From Xiphydria camelus (lineage: Eukaryota > Arthropoda > Insecta > Hymenoptera > Xiphydriidae): a stretch of DNA of 64,000 nucleotides. Below, one piece after another: positions 46,078-62,440 of this stretch. Both the position numbers and the translations under genes were made by a program. A model generated the notes under the pieces. That model made no database searches. It saw only the letters and a list, made by a program, of their open reading frames with translations, and was not told where the DNA came from. The first letter of the stretch is position 1. The number at the start of each line of letters is the position of its first letter. The stretch spans positions 2,733,001 to 2,797,000 of the forward strand of contig OY783198.1 in the NCBI GenBank assembly GCA_963678675.1, written 5' to 3'.

Positions 46078-46320
46078 TCAAAACGAATATTAAATATTTT
46101 GTTTAAAAAATTGGCCACCGCAAAAATAATCAAGCCTTTCCTCTCTGCAGACGAACCACGATATTAGGTAGGTTCGTGTTTCCGAGAGAAGCTTAAATGT
46201 CGAAAAACGCGGTCGTTGCGTTGGTTCGTGGAAGGAAAAGTAAATAAATGTTGTCCTCTTTCTCCCTCTTATCCTCTTATACTCTCCGACTTCGACCCTC
46301 GCTGTACTCTACGCTCCCTC

Positions 46321-48276
46321 CGTACGAAAACGCACATTAAAGATTTTTTCTCTTCTCGACAAACGTAAGATTTTTTTCTCCCGTCGCTCTTCAGATGCAA
46401 TCGACGCGTGTCGATGTGCATGGATACACAACGGTTGATAAATCGACAGTAGGAAACACAAACTTTGATCCCGATTACATCGCGATATCCCGTGTAAAGA
46501 AATTATCTCGACAGATTTCATTCGAACGGATATAACTCACTCCGCGGCATCCACCGGTCGTGATGCTGCACCGGCTCCTGTGGGGCATACGGACGAGGAG
46601 CCGCGCCCTGCTAATGGATTCTTTGTAGTCGTACAAACTACGCTATCCCTATATATGCGATGGACCGGTATCTCTACCGGACCGACGAGATACCTACGCG
46701 GATTAACCTGTGATCTCTGAACTCGCCTGACCGGATGCTGGACCTCTGGACCCGGTCGCAACGGTTGACAAGTGCCGAGTTGAATTAATACGAGATGTAT
46801 GGGATCCGAATTTGCCTTTCGTGGAGAATCATATATCATGGCGAAAGGTTTTCAATTTGGAGCTATATACGTAAAATTACAATTTTTATGGAAACGTATG
46901 TAACGATAGTCGAGTAATACGCGGTTGCACTCAAAATCGTTATATTCTTGCAATTGGCTAATCGGATGGAAAAATGTTTCGAACAAAAGTTGTTCAGTTT
47001 CGGTAACTCTGCGACTTTTGTAGAACAAATTCTTTCCTCCGATCAACCAATAGCAAGATACGACACCTCAAAGATTCCGCAGTTCGTCGAACCTGTCTTG
47101 ACGATTCTCCAATGCCGAGTCCCGGAAATCTACGTTCGCCAATTTTGAAAACCGAACAAATAAATGGAGGTGGTCCACGAGAAAGGATCGATCGCGATAG
47201 GCTTGGCCGCGTGGATTCGAAGGTGGCCCTTTCTATATCTCCGTATTTCTTCCCTCCCACCCTCCGACCCACTCGCCCGCGTCACTCGTGCTCTCCGGCC
47301 CTCGCCGGAGCACAACGCGAGCGCGATATTAGCGAACGACTCCTTCGAAATTCACGGGTCCACCGGATTCGATCTCGAAATGTGATATCTTGTATATTTG
47401 TAGAAGTAATAACGGGAGGCAAGGGGGCGAGAGGTGGAGGTGAATAGGAGTAGGAGGAGGAGGGTAGCTTGGCGACACTCGACGGTGAGAGAGAGAGGGT
47501 CTCCTCCAACGGTACAAGGGTCCATCTCATAGCAACGCCCACGGGAACTCGAATCGATACGACGCACTGTTCTGGAAACGGCAAATTTTCCTCCATTTCC
47601 AAATTTCCCGTTGACCCGTGAAAGAGTCGAAGTCGAGCTTTGAAATTTGAGAGACTTCTCGACCTCGCGCCCGGCGAGATAGGCGCGTCCGCGCGAATTC
47701 AAAAGGGTACGAGAAGGGGGCGGCGATGCTGGCGGTGGAGGTGGAGGGGGTGGAGCAGGCGGGGGATAGGCGGAAAAGGAGAGAGACCGTCGACTGCAAA
47801 GCCGTCCGCGGTCCGTCTGCGAGCTTTGTGAGTTTCGACGGTGCAGCGTCTCGCTTATCTGCGCGGCGCACGCCGTGGCGAGCTTTCGTGATACTGCTAA
47901 AAAACTGACTGGAATTAAGCCCGTAGAGACTTCAGGATTTATGCTCGGCCGTGGTGTCGCGTTCGAGGGATATTTTGCGATCGTGATCGAGGCTCTTCTT
48001 CCGTCCCCCTCGCTCTCTATACCTGAATTTTGCAGATGCGTTCTGTGCGGCAAACTGCAGCGAAAAGAAGGGGGGAAGGGGAGATGAAAAATGCGGGTGG
48101 ACCGTATGAAATATGAAAAAGCTCGATTCACCGGCTATCGACGCGAATCCTCTCTACGAATATATTTCTGTTGAGCGTATATACATACGTATAATTCTAA
48201 AGAGAAAGAGAAAGGTATACATTCGGGGAAATGTTTTGTCGAAACGACGACAAATTCGACACGCGTGTATAATTGT
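46321..48276. other. No gene recognised; two weak coding candidates
   Basis: A minus-strand frame of 100 codons with ATG (46839-46540) ends at a donor-like GA|GTGAGT. A plus-strand frame (46948-47148, from TTG; internal ATG at 46969) ends 15 nt before AATAAA. Both have protein-like composition but no recognisable domain. The Pro-rich minus frame at 47352-48131 comes from a G-rich tract on the plus strand. Confidence 0.35.
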
Positions 48277-48507
48277 TACGCTGCGAAAAAAAAAGTGGCA
48301 GATTTTAATATAACAAATTAGCAATCACACAGGCGGGGGAACGCGCAGATTTGAATTAATAATTTACTAGACATGACCACAACTTGTTTTCGTTAAACAG
48401 TTTTCAATTACTATATAACCAAATTATTTGATTCGAGTAACTTGATCGGCATTCCCCCGCCCATGACCACCAATTTAGTGAAATCTACTATTTGTTTTCT
48501 CCGTGCA
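48277..48507. mobile_element. Inverted-repeat MITE, 231 bp
   Basis: The left end TACGCTGCGAAAAAAAAAGT and the right end (reverse complement TGCACGGAGAAAACAAATAG) lead into arms sharing AGATTT, AAATT and GGCGGGGGAA(C/T)GC, then AATAATTT. Confidence 0.55.
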
Positions 48508-49400
48508 GAGATTCTCTACTTGGAGTACGTAAAATCGAAAGTTATTCCTCGCACTCCCCGCCGCGCGATTTTTCCTCACATTTTCTTTCCAAGCGGCAAC
48601 GGAGACGTCTGCCGCATCCGCGTTCGCGCACATACCGGATTGTCCATTGTTCGCGCGAGGAAAAAAAAAAAAGTCGCGCACTTTTCGGCGATGCCGAATC
48701 TCGCGGCGCGCGCGCGCGCGCGCACCGGCGGATAGGAGAAAGCCGGAGCGCGGGGGATGAGGAGTTTGTATTCTCCGAGAGTCTCCTCGTTTTTCTCGGC
48801 GTGACCAGCGAGGCGTCTTGTCATGCATGGCTGATGTCGATATGTATGTACGTAGGTACACTCCGTGCAGCAAGCGCGCATCGCGAGAGACTCTCCTTTT
48901 CGATGAGAGAACGGTGCGATGATCCGGTCCCGCCATTCCGGGAGAAAAATTCGCGGAAATCAGCGGGAGGGGTAGGTGCGGCGTCGGCTGGGAGGGGGTG
49001 GAAAGGATTTTCGCGCTCAACCGTCTCCTCTCAAGGAGGATCGCGAGCTCTCGGGATTCACGCGTCGGTGAAATTTGACAAAACCGATTTCGTCGTCGCT
49101 CTCCTCCTTCTTGCCGATCCCTTGACGCTGTATGCGAACTGCCGGAAGAATTATTTCTCGACTTCGGGGTACCTGGATGCGTTTCGCGTCGCGACGGACG
49201 TCGATCCGCGCGATATGTCAATGCGTGTAAGAAGTTCGTACACGCGGTCAATTCGTAAAAAGGACATGTCGCGAAAGATTTCCCATTGGCTAATATTCAT
49301 GAAAAATGACGCCACTTTTCCGTGAATTTTATTGGCCGCGAGTTCGTATTGATATTCGTTATCTCGAATCTCGAAAGCGCGAAACGTCATTTTCGGCGCG
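48508..49400. other. No gene recognised; opposing long frames
   Basis: Frames of 277 (plus) and 258 (minus) codons overlap almost fully. Both are Arg/Ser-rich with no domain, so they reflect low stop density. A CG run lies at 48708-48722. Confidence 0.4.
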
Positions 49401-49643
49401 CCAAGAGAAACAATTTACCGATTCGAGTAACCGTCGACACGAATAGTGCCAAGGACATAGGTATTTATTTAAGACAAGTGTATGTTCGTTAACTTGAACG
49501 AATCTACGCTTGATTCGCGCTTGATTCGAATAACATAGTATAGGTACTTGATTTAACGACAATATGTTCGACTTAAATAAATATATTCTTGGCACTATTC
49601 ATATCGACGGTTACTTGGATCGGCAAATGACTTTTCTCAGTGG
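49401..49643. mobile_element. Inverted-repeat MITE, 243 bp
   Basis: CAATTTACCGATTCGAGTAA on the left matches the reverse complement of the right side (CATTTGCCGATCCAAGTAA). The arms run on through CCGTCGA, GAATAGTGCCAAG and ATTTATTTAAG. The right terminus reads CTTTTCTCAGTGGA, again the CACTGAGAAAA end motif. Confidence 0.65.
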
Positions 49644-51275
49644 ACGTAATCGACGTCTGCTAATTGTCAAATGACACGTCACAATGAATCTCACTTATCC
49701 GTGAATTTTATTAACCGAATTCGCTATCTCGTATCTAGAAGCTTAAAAGCACGAGTGAGTGATGTTTGCCAAAGGTCAAACTATAGAAATCTATGTGATT
49801 AAATAATGACGAATAAACGAAAAGTGCGCACCAAGCGTGTATATTGTTGTTCATTGAAAAAAGACACAGTAGGAGGAAAGCGAACACGCGCGAATATGAG
49901 TTGGTCACCACTGATCCGAATTTGTCTACACGGGCGATTGTGGTCACCGCGTACAGGGCGGACGGACCCCGGTCACCGGCCGATCCAGTTTTCCGTCTGG
50001 TTTTTCGGTGAACCTTGCCCCAGAAACGGGGTGCCGCCTGTCAACACAGAGGCGCGCGCTCCGAATGATATATGTTGGCCCACCGCTAATGTTATTGCAC
50101 AACAAATTATAGCTGGTGTTGAGATACGATCTACAATATTCGAGAGGCGCATGAACCAATGCTCTAGGAACTCCGCGTCATTGATAACGAAAAGTAAACA
50201 ATTTTTTTTACGCCGTCTCCTCTCTTCCTGCTCAACAACATAGTCACGGTGTCTACTTATTGAAATTTGATTATCACAGACAATGCCATATTCATATAAA
50301 TACGATGAAATTTCAGCTAACGGACATGATCTTCTCGTTTATTTTTCAGAAAGATAACGGATCGTCTTCGCGGTTTCGATCTCCATCGAATGTCAGCCGA
50401 CGATACAAATTGCGGAGTTCGAGACTGAAGAAAAAGGGAAGACAGCGAGAATTCCCGTCAAGATATTTCAAGCCCACTTTTTTGAAGTCAACGGAGGAGC
50501 GGCTAACGGAAAACGTTATCAAAATGGCAGAGTTGAAAAATTCACAAAAATACCATACCCAAAATCCAGCCCAAAAATACGCGGCGTCGGCGGAGGTGAA
50601 AGGGGAAGAAAAATAAATAAATCCCGAAGAGACCCCTCCACCTGACGACGTCCGCGCGACTAAATAAATCCACGAGAAGCATTCTTCCCTCTCGTGTCTT
50701 CATGCTCTCCTGCTGTCTTCGACTACTTTTCCTCTTTCGCGTCTTTTGCCACCTCTTTTTTCCGTTATCGAAGCCATATTTGTTTACAGCCTAAATTCGA
50801 TCGCATCGCAAGTCTCTGCACTCGTCTTATAAACCACGTCACGTGTCTTCGCGAGGCGAGATTATCAGGTAATATTGAGAGGAAGCAGGACCGAGGGCAG
50901 AAATGACGATTCGGTCCGCCTCGCCGTTACTGTTGGCCCGTAAACGGAGATAATCGAGGATTACCCGCGAATATTACGCGTCCGACCTGGTATAGTCTAG
51001 CCAGTCGTCTAGATAACATCTGTAGATACGCGGCAATCGCTCCGTACGCTCGTTCGCGGCTCGTTCGAGCGAAGGGGCAGAGAGGGGTAGCAGGGAGATG
51101 GAGGTGTTAATTAGGACTGTAAAGAGATATCGAGAAGAATCTCTTCAGGAGGAAATTTAAACGTAGGCTATACCACGGCTAGGTTAGAGAGATTTCAGAT
51201 TTTCCGAACCACCCCTGAAGAGATACGTAATATGGAGAAATTGTAACAATTTTTCGGAACCAAGACACAGCCCCT
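49644..51275. other. No gene called; one exon-like segment
   Basis: The segment 50350-50616 (plus) follows TTTATTTTTCAG, stays open for 88 codons with Lys/Glu/Asn/Gln-rich composition and ends in a TAA that overlaps AATAAATAAA. It is reported as a candidate only, because no upstream exon could be joined to it. Confidence 0.4.
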
Positions 51276-51535
51276 ATCACAGAGTAAAAGAATCAGTTGG
51301 ATCTACTAAAAATTATTTGTGGGGTCGCAAATAATCATTTATTTAGATCAATTTGATCTTTTCTCATGTTAATTTGATATTTCTTCCTTGCAATCATAAT
51401 TATACTATTTCACATAATTGCAAGAGGGAGACAGTTAATCGACGTATTAATCAATTTCATCGATATAAATAAATAATTACTTGCGACTCCGCGAGTAATT
51501 TTCAGTAGATCCTACTAATTCTTTTTCTCCGTGTA
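51276..51535. mobile_element. MITE, family C, copy 3
   Basis: The left end CACAGAGTAAAAGAATCAGT then TGGATCTACTAAAAATTATT, and the right end (reverse complement TACACGGAGAAAAAGAATTA), match the copies near 45.5-46.1 kb. The central inverted repeat TTGATATTTCTTCCTTGCAA pairs with TTGCAAGAGGGAGA. Confidence 0.7.
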
Positions 51536-57186
<5,651 letters not shown>

Positions 57187-57454
57187 CGCTGCTAAACATT
57201 TTGATAGAAAACGATAGATATAGCAAAAAAAAAAAGATTCAAAAATACCACAGAGCGTGGAATCAATCGTTTCTCGTAATTTTGTAATTTGATACTATTG
57301 AAACTTATAAAGATGTTATGTCGACCTTAGCGCTTTTTTTTATATTATTCAATGTAAAAATTATAAGAAACAATAGAATGTCTTACTCTGTGTGGTATTT
57401 TTAAATCTTCTCTACAACTTTCTGTCGTTTTCTATAGGAAATTTTTAGCAGAGA
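57187..57454. mobile_element. Inverted-repeat element, about 268 bp
   Basis: CTGCTAAACATTTTGATAGA then AAACGAT on the left pairs with CGTTTTCTATAGGAAATTTTTAGCAG on the right. Further in, CAAAAATACCACAGAG pairs with CTCTGTGTGGTATTTTT and AATCG/GTTTCT segments continue. There is no coding capacity. Confidence 0.6.
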
Positions 57455-57476
57455 TGACTTCGTAATAATATTATTA

Positions 57477-57631
57477 AACACAGTAAAAAAATTACGTTAA
57501 TTTTTAACACCATTTAACTCTGGTATGGATCTAATATGTAGCACATCTGATGTCATTCAGTCTTATGCCATTGTTATCTAACACCAAAAGTGGTCTATAT
57601 AGGTTCTCACCGCAGAATTTTTTACTATGTA
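57477..57631. mobile_element. MITE, family D, copy 2 (opposite orientation)
   Basis: ACACAGTAAAAAAATTACGT and the right end TTTTTTACTATGTA are the family D termini. The interior AGCACATCTGATGTCATTC and CCATTGTTATCTAACAC match 25210-25361 reversed. It lies only 22 bp from the neighbouring inverted-repeat element. Confidence 0.7.
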
Positions 57632-59192
57632 CCATTCACCGAATATCGCGATGTAATTTAACGTATCGCATCTCGATTACGTCCAATCGCGACGTTTTTC
57701 CATCTACCTATCCATCTTTCAAAAGCCGCCGCACGCGTACCTTCATTCTCGCATCCACGAGCGCCGACGGAATTATATTCTGAAAACACGTCCCACGCGC
57801 TCTAAGAGGTTCGAGGATAGGCACATACATAAACGCGCTCCGGTTTCCGCGGGTGTTTGACATATTTTGTCCCGAAAACCGACAGATCGGGATGGAGTTC
57901 GCGTAGAGGGCCGGGGTGAAGGGGGTGGTCGCGGGAGGGCCGCCTCTGTTTCTGACGTGCAGATTAGTGTCCGCCATTGTGGTGACGTCACCATAGTTAA
58001 CACGCATTCAAGCGACGTCGCGAAACAATTGACCCCGGAGTCTGCGCGAGGAAGTCCAGTTTTTTCGAGCAGCCCGCTTCGGGAGCTTTCGAAAAATTCC
58101 CTCCCTCGTCCGAAGATCGCGAGACGGCCTGATCGGTTACCCCGAGAAACTTTCGCCGGCGAATTTTGAGAGGACACGAAACCGTTTCGATTAATCGTTC
58201 GAGGGGGACGGTCCCATCCGTGGCAGAAGTGGGAGACGCTTGACAGATGAATGCAACCCGGGACAATGGAGTCGACCAAAAATTAACGCCATTGTCCCAA
58301 CTTCGAATTCGGATGTTCGTTGCGTAGGACTATTAATATAGAACGGAGGAGGAAGGCGAAACCGTGCCATTCTTCCTCGTTTGGTCCAGGGAGACGACTG
58401 AGAATAGTCTGTAGCCCTGTATGGGACTTCGAACCGTTCTGGTAGTTTTCCCATAATGCGACGGAGACGTCTTCTCGGAGAGTAATTATAGGTTCTATTC
58501 GAATCCCTACACGGTTCGGGAAATAGGTGGATGTATATAGACTTACCGATCGAAGAGGGTTGACTCGCGGGAGGAACTGTCCATTCGCCGTGCCACCGAA
58601 AATCCCAATCGCTGTCCTCTGTAAAGAAAAAACCAATGAAGGAAAAATAATAAATGTAAGAATTTTCTCGCGAAATTTTTGCGTACCTCGAAAGGACGAG
58701 AAATATTGCCAGGATAGACGTAAGGGCTCGAGATAACTGATACGAATATCGAGTAGCTCCGAAAAATGTACGAGTAGCCGCGAGGACTTCGCTTTATTCG
58801 ATAGGCAACGAGTACTCGCGAACGACTGTCCGAAGTCACGCGAAGTAAATTCGAGGTAACCTAGAAATGTAGGTACGTGTATGTATATCCGTGAGCGTAA
58901 TATATATAAAGGTACAAATAGAGCAGGAGTGAGCGCTCCGAGATATTGTTTACAGTCTCTTTTCACGGACTCTGTGGGTGTAACTGGTATGCGTGAGCGA
59001 AATACTTATAGCTCCAACGCGCGCACGCTGCCGGATTAAAATAGGAGTACTCTGTAGTCACGATTATATCGTTACATCTCTCTCTATAAACCATAGATCC
59101 AGATTGGTGCAATGCAATTTTTATAATGACATTTCAATCTATGCATAAGAAAGATTTATTACTATATCATGTGAGGCTAAACTTACTCTCCA
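57632..59192. other. No gene called; one symmetric exon-like segment on the minus strand
   Basis: The segment 58618-58547 (minus) is bounded by TTTTTTCTTTACAG and CG|GTAAGT and is open in all three frames. A 227-codon minus-strand frame (58966-58283) contains it but would not be needed if it is spliced. No homologous domain recognised. Confidence 0.35.
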
Positions 59193-59354
59193 GGAAAAAA
59201 ACTTCGATCGCTATTATCTTATTATCTATGTGTTTCTGGCTCATATTTGTATAATACTTTTTTGAATATTACATTTTTATCTATAACAAAGTTTCTTATC
59301 GATACAGGCCAAAAGTTCATAGATAATGAGATAATAGTGATCGAAGTTTCTTTC
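59193..59354. mobile_element. Inverted-repeat element, 162 bp
   Basis: GAAAAAAACTTCGATCGCTA then TTATCTTATTATCTATG on the left pairs with CATAGATAATGAGATAATAG then TGATCGAAGTTTCTTTC on the right. The arms are about 37 bp with few mismatches and enclose an AT-rich loop. Confidence 0.6.
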
Positions 59355-60298
59355 ATGGCGAATAATTTTAATTCGATATGTTTCGCAATTGTTTCCCGGA
59401 TATGCGAAAATACAGAATTTTTAATAGAATATATCTTGTTGCGGAAGAAGACCGCGCGGGATATGAAATAAAAAGTCGACGCCGGAGTGAAATTATTCCA
59501 AGTAAATCCTTCGACTTCCATCCCGCGGGGGACTTTTTCGCAAACAAGCCGGAAACGAGGAGCAAACAACGCGGTCGGTGCACCGCTGCACCGGATACTT
59601 TGCGCGAAATAAAATAATACACGCGGAGGTGAGGTCGCGCATTTTAATTAACGAAAGATTCGACGGCGGTGTCATTATCGCGTAAATTCCCAGATGCACG
59701 GGGCTAATTAAAAATGTTGGTCGTGGCCGTGGGCTATTGATTCTTCGAGGGGTGAGGGAGCTCTAGCCTCTTACCGGGCATCGAGGGACGCGGGGACTCG
59801 ATGCTCAGGGTTGGCCAAAGGGGCGAGCGCCCCCTTTGAAATTGCAACCCAACGTACACCGCTGCATGTACCTGGTATCCGCACGCGTGCCCCGAGTGAC
59901 TCGTTTCCAAATCCTGCCGTGCGGTGCCTCCGTATGTATCCTCCCTTCGGGGCGCCTACCCCCGCGGTTTCCCTTACGACGCCATGGCTTTCATTATCAC
60001 GGGGCACCTGCTTAATTAATAATTGCGCAGAGCGAATTACTATTTTCCAAATATTTCCGCATCTATGTATTATGGAAGAATATCAGGAATAATTGAGAAC
60101 TGATAATTCCCACTGGTGCGAAAATTTCTTCAGCTGCCACTTCAGGATATACGCGCGGAAGGACGGTCATTTATCAAGCTCTCGTCTTTCGCCGTGAGAC
60201 GAGAGTGGGGCAGTGGTAGATGGAGAAAGAAACTGGTGTAAATTGGAAAGTAGAAAGAGACAGAGAGAAAAGAAAGAAGGAAAGAAAAAGCATTTATT

Positions 60299-60331
<33 letters not shown>

Positions 60332-62344
60332 GAATGGAGAGCGACGATCTATATTTTTTTAAAAACAATTTCGTTTATTTGAATCGCACAAGACATACAC
60401 GTATCTGCTATGTTATAATTAGAGGCTCCCCGAGAAAAGCTCGGTCAAAGATTGTCGCAAACTTTGCCCAGAGTTTGCCCGAAACGCCTGCCATTTCGTA
60501 TTGCCTTAATGTCGACCCTCGGTTAAAAGTGCTTTAGTACCAGGTTTTAACCTAGGCTTACTCTCCTAGAAACCGAGCTTCGGTTGTTACCCTGGATCAG
60601 AAAATTTTCGCTAAAATCCAATTTTCCCCGCTACTATACCTTTCATTTTTTTTTTCATTTTGTTTACCCCTTATTATACACGAAATACTTTTATTTTATT
60701 TTTAGTACCTACGGATACTTCTTTTTGAATCTACTGCTTCCTGCGAATATTTTCCTTCTTTGTTTACCCTGTGTATAGAAACGTTGAAAACCGATTGAAA
60801 GACGGGATGCGACGGGGATGCACTCTTTCGCTGCAAAGTCAAATATTTTTAATTCCTTCGATTAAACGGGCCCGCGGTGTGTCCGATCGCGAACGATCGG
60901 ACTCGCGGATACTTTTTCGATGTACTACCAGGAGGCCTAAACAATTGAAAAAAATAAACGTTACTCTTTTTTTCGGGAAGACGCGCGTCCTCGGTCGCAT
61001 CCGACCTCCGTTCGATCCCGCATCGCGCGACTGTGTTGATTGGAGCAGGGATCTTGGTCCTATAATGTGGTGTGACTTGCCAAAAAAATAAACGTGCAAT
61101 TTCAGACAAAAGTTTTGCATCGACGGTACCGTTTTTTTTTTTTCGAGTTTATTGAACTTGAGTACACACTGGAACCGGCTCGTTCGTGTATTTCCTTCGT
61201 AAGTGCCGTTTTTGACGACTGACATTCAAATTTTCTCAAGAAAAAAGGTGAGAGACACGCGCTCTCCTTTGCAGTCCGCCTTATAAGTCGTCTCCTGTCC
61301 GCAGCAAAACGGTGGTTTCGACTGTACAGTCGATCGGGGGGGGTATAACCTCTAGGATAATATAATAATTATTATACCATAAACATCTTCGAATTAATCG
61401 TTACTTCGACCTGGACATTATTTATATCGGGTTTCCTTGGTATTTTTTTTCCTTTTCTCTTTTGCTACGGGCAGTGGCGTATATGTACATTGTATAAACA
61501 GGGCTGGCATGTACGTATTTCAGAATTATCTAACAAATTTTTAACTAGATAACGAGATTTTTATCTAGAGCCGCACACGTCTAACACCGAAATCTATCTG
61601 ATATGAGTTTTCTTATCCCGCGCCTTACTTTCGCGACGTCTCGCGTGCACGCCCTCTCGAAACAGCCACACACGCATTCACCCCCGCACAGGCGCACACC
61701 TTTCGCTCCACTCTCGAGAGATTTATTACCTTATTGCCTACGTTTTTTAGGAACAGTTCTCTTCGAAAACGTTTACAACGACGAAAAAACGATCATGGTG
61801 GAACGCAAAAATAATATTCGAAAAACCTCAGTCTTGGGCAAGAAAAAACAGAACTCGCAAAGTCCGCCGCGGGCTCCGGGGAGCGGACGCGGGCGATTTT
61901 CGCTGGACCAATGAACAGCCTCGATCCGGCGGAAGCCGACTGTCCGCTCCTTGTCTACCGCGGTGACAAGTATAACCAACGAACGAAGTACGATAATAGA
62001 TAATAATGTTAAAGAGGTCGATACGGGGTGACCGCGAAGCGCGGGTTCGACTCGACCGGCGGCGATCTTATCTCGCCTCCGCGCGCAACAATATTCGTCC
62101 GTTCGAGGGGAGCCTCGAAAGTGTCATTGCTGGATTTATCGACGAATCGTCGTATTTCTTTTTTCTTCCCTTCCAATCGGTATCTCCTCTTCGTCCGCCC
62201 CTCGCGAGCACCCCGTACGCCGATAATAATAAGAGACCATAAACCTAGACAACTTTGGCATCTTCTTAACCTTTAAAAACATGTTCGATAATAATTTAAT
62301 ATCGGAATAAAATAATATGCTCAGCGCTCTTTTTTTTTTCGTAT
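59355..62344. other. No gene called; candidate plus-strand exon pair
   Basis: Contains (GA)n at about 60300-60332 and T runs. The segments 61148-61198 and 61751-61966 could form two phase-0 exons, but the coding evidence is weak. Part of this stretch may be 3' UTR of the BCL11-type gene, since minus-strand AATAAA copies occur at about 61719 and 61146. Confidence 0.35.
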
Positions 62345-62440
62345 CACGATGATAGTGACGATAATAGTATTAATAATAATAATGATAATAATGATAATGA
62401 CAATAATAATAATAAAGTTAATAATGATAATTATTAATCG
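62345..62440. repeat. (AAT/GAT)n low-complexity tract
   Basis: Imperfect ATA/ATG trinucleotide array (aataataataatgataataatgataatgac), probably within the 3' flank or UTR of the minus-strand zinc-finger gene. A (TA)n run lies at about 62909-62929. Confidence 0.8.

Larger units (their letters stand above)
45304..46320. repeat. Diverged segmental duplication including two family C MITEs
   Basis: GCTTAAATGTC at 45304 and at 46191 begins similar flanking segments (gGTCGTTGCG-type sequence, then CT-rich DNA with TACGCTCCCTC). Between them, a block made of a family C MITE, the AAAACTGGCCA(T/C)CGCAAAA stretch and CTGCAGACGAACC occurs twice, with CTGCAG at 45814 and 46145 (331 bp apart). The copies are clearly diverged, so the event is old. 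Confidence 0.55.

Noticed and set aside
47352..48131. 259-codon minus-strand frame with a Pro-rich block
   Set aside because: The Pro block is produced by a GGT/GGA-rich plus-strand tract; the rest is low-complexity Ser/Arg without a domain.
48475..49325. Frames of 258 (minus) and 277 (plus) codons over the same DNA
   Set aside because: Both cannot normally be coding; both are Arg/Ser-rich with no splice, domain or start support.
49806..50243. 145-codon plus-strand frame next to the 50.35 kb exon candidate
   Set aside because: Mixed composition, no domain, and no donor at its end that would join the 50350 acceptor.
58283..58966. 227-codon minus-strand frame
   Set aside because: No domain recognised; it contains strong intron-like signals (acceptor and donor) within it, so an uninterrupted reading is unlikely.
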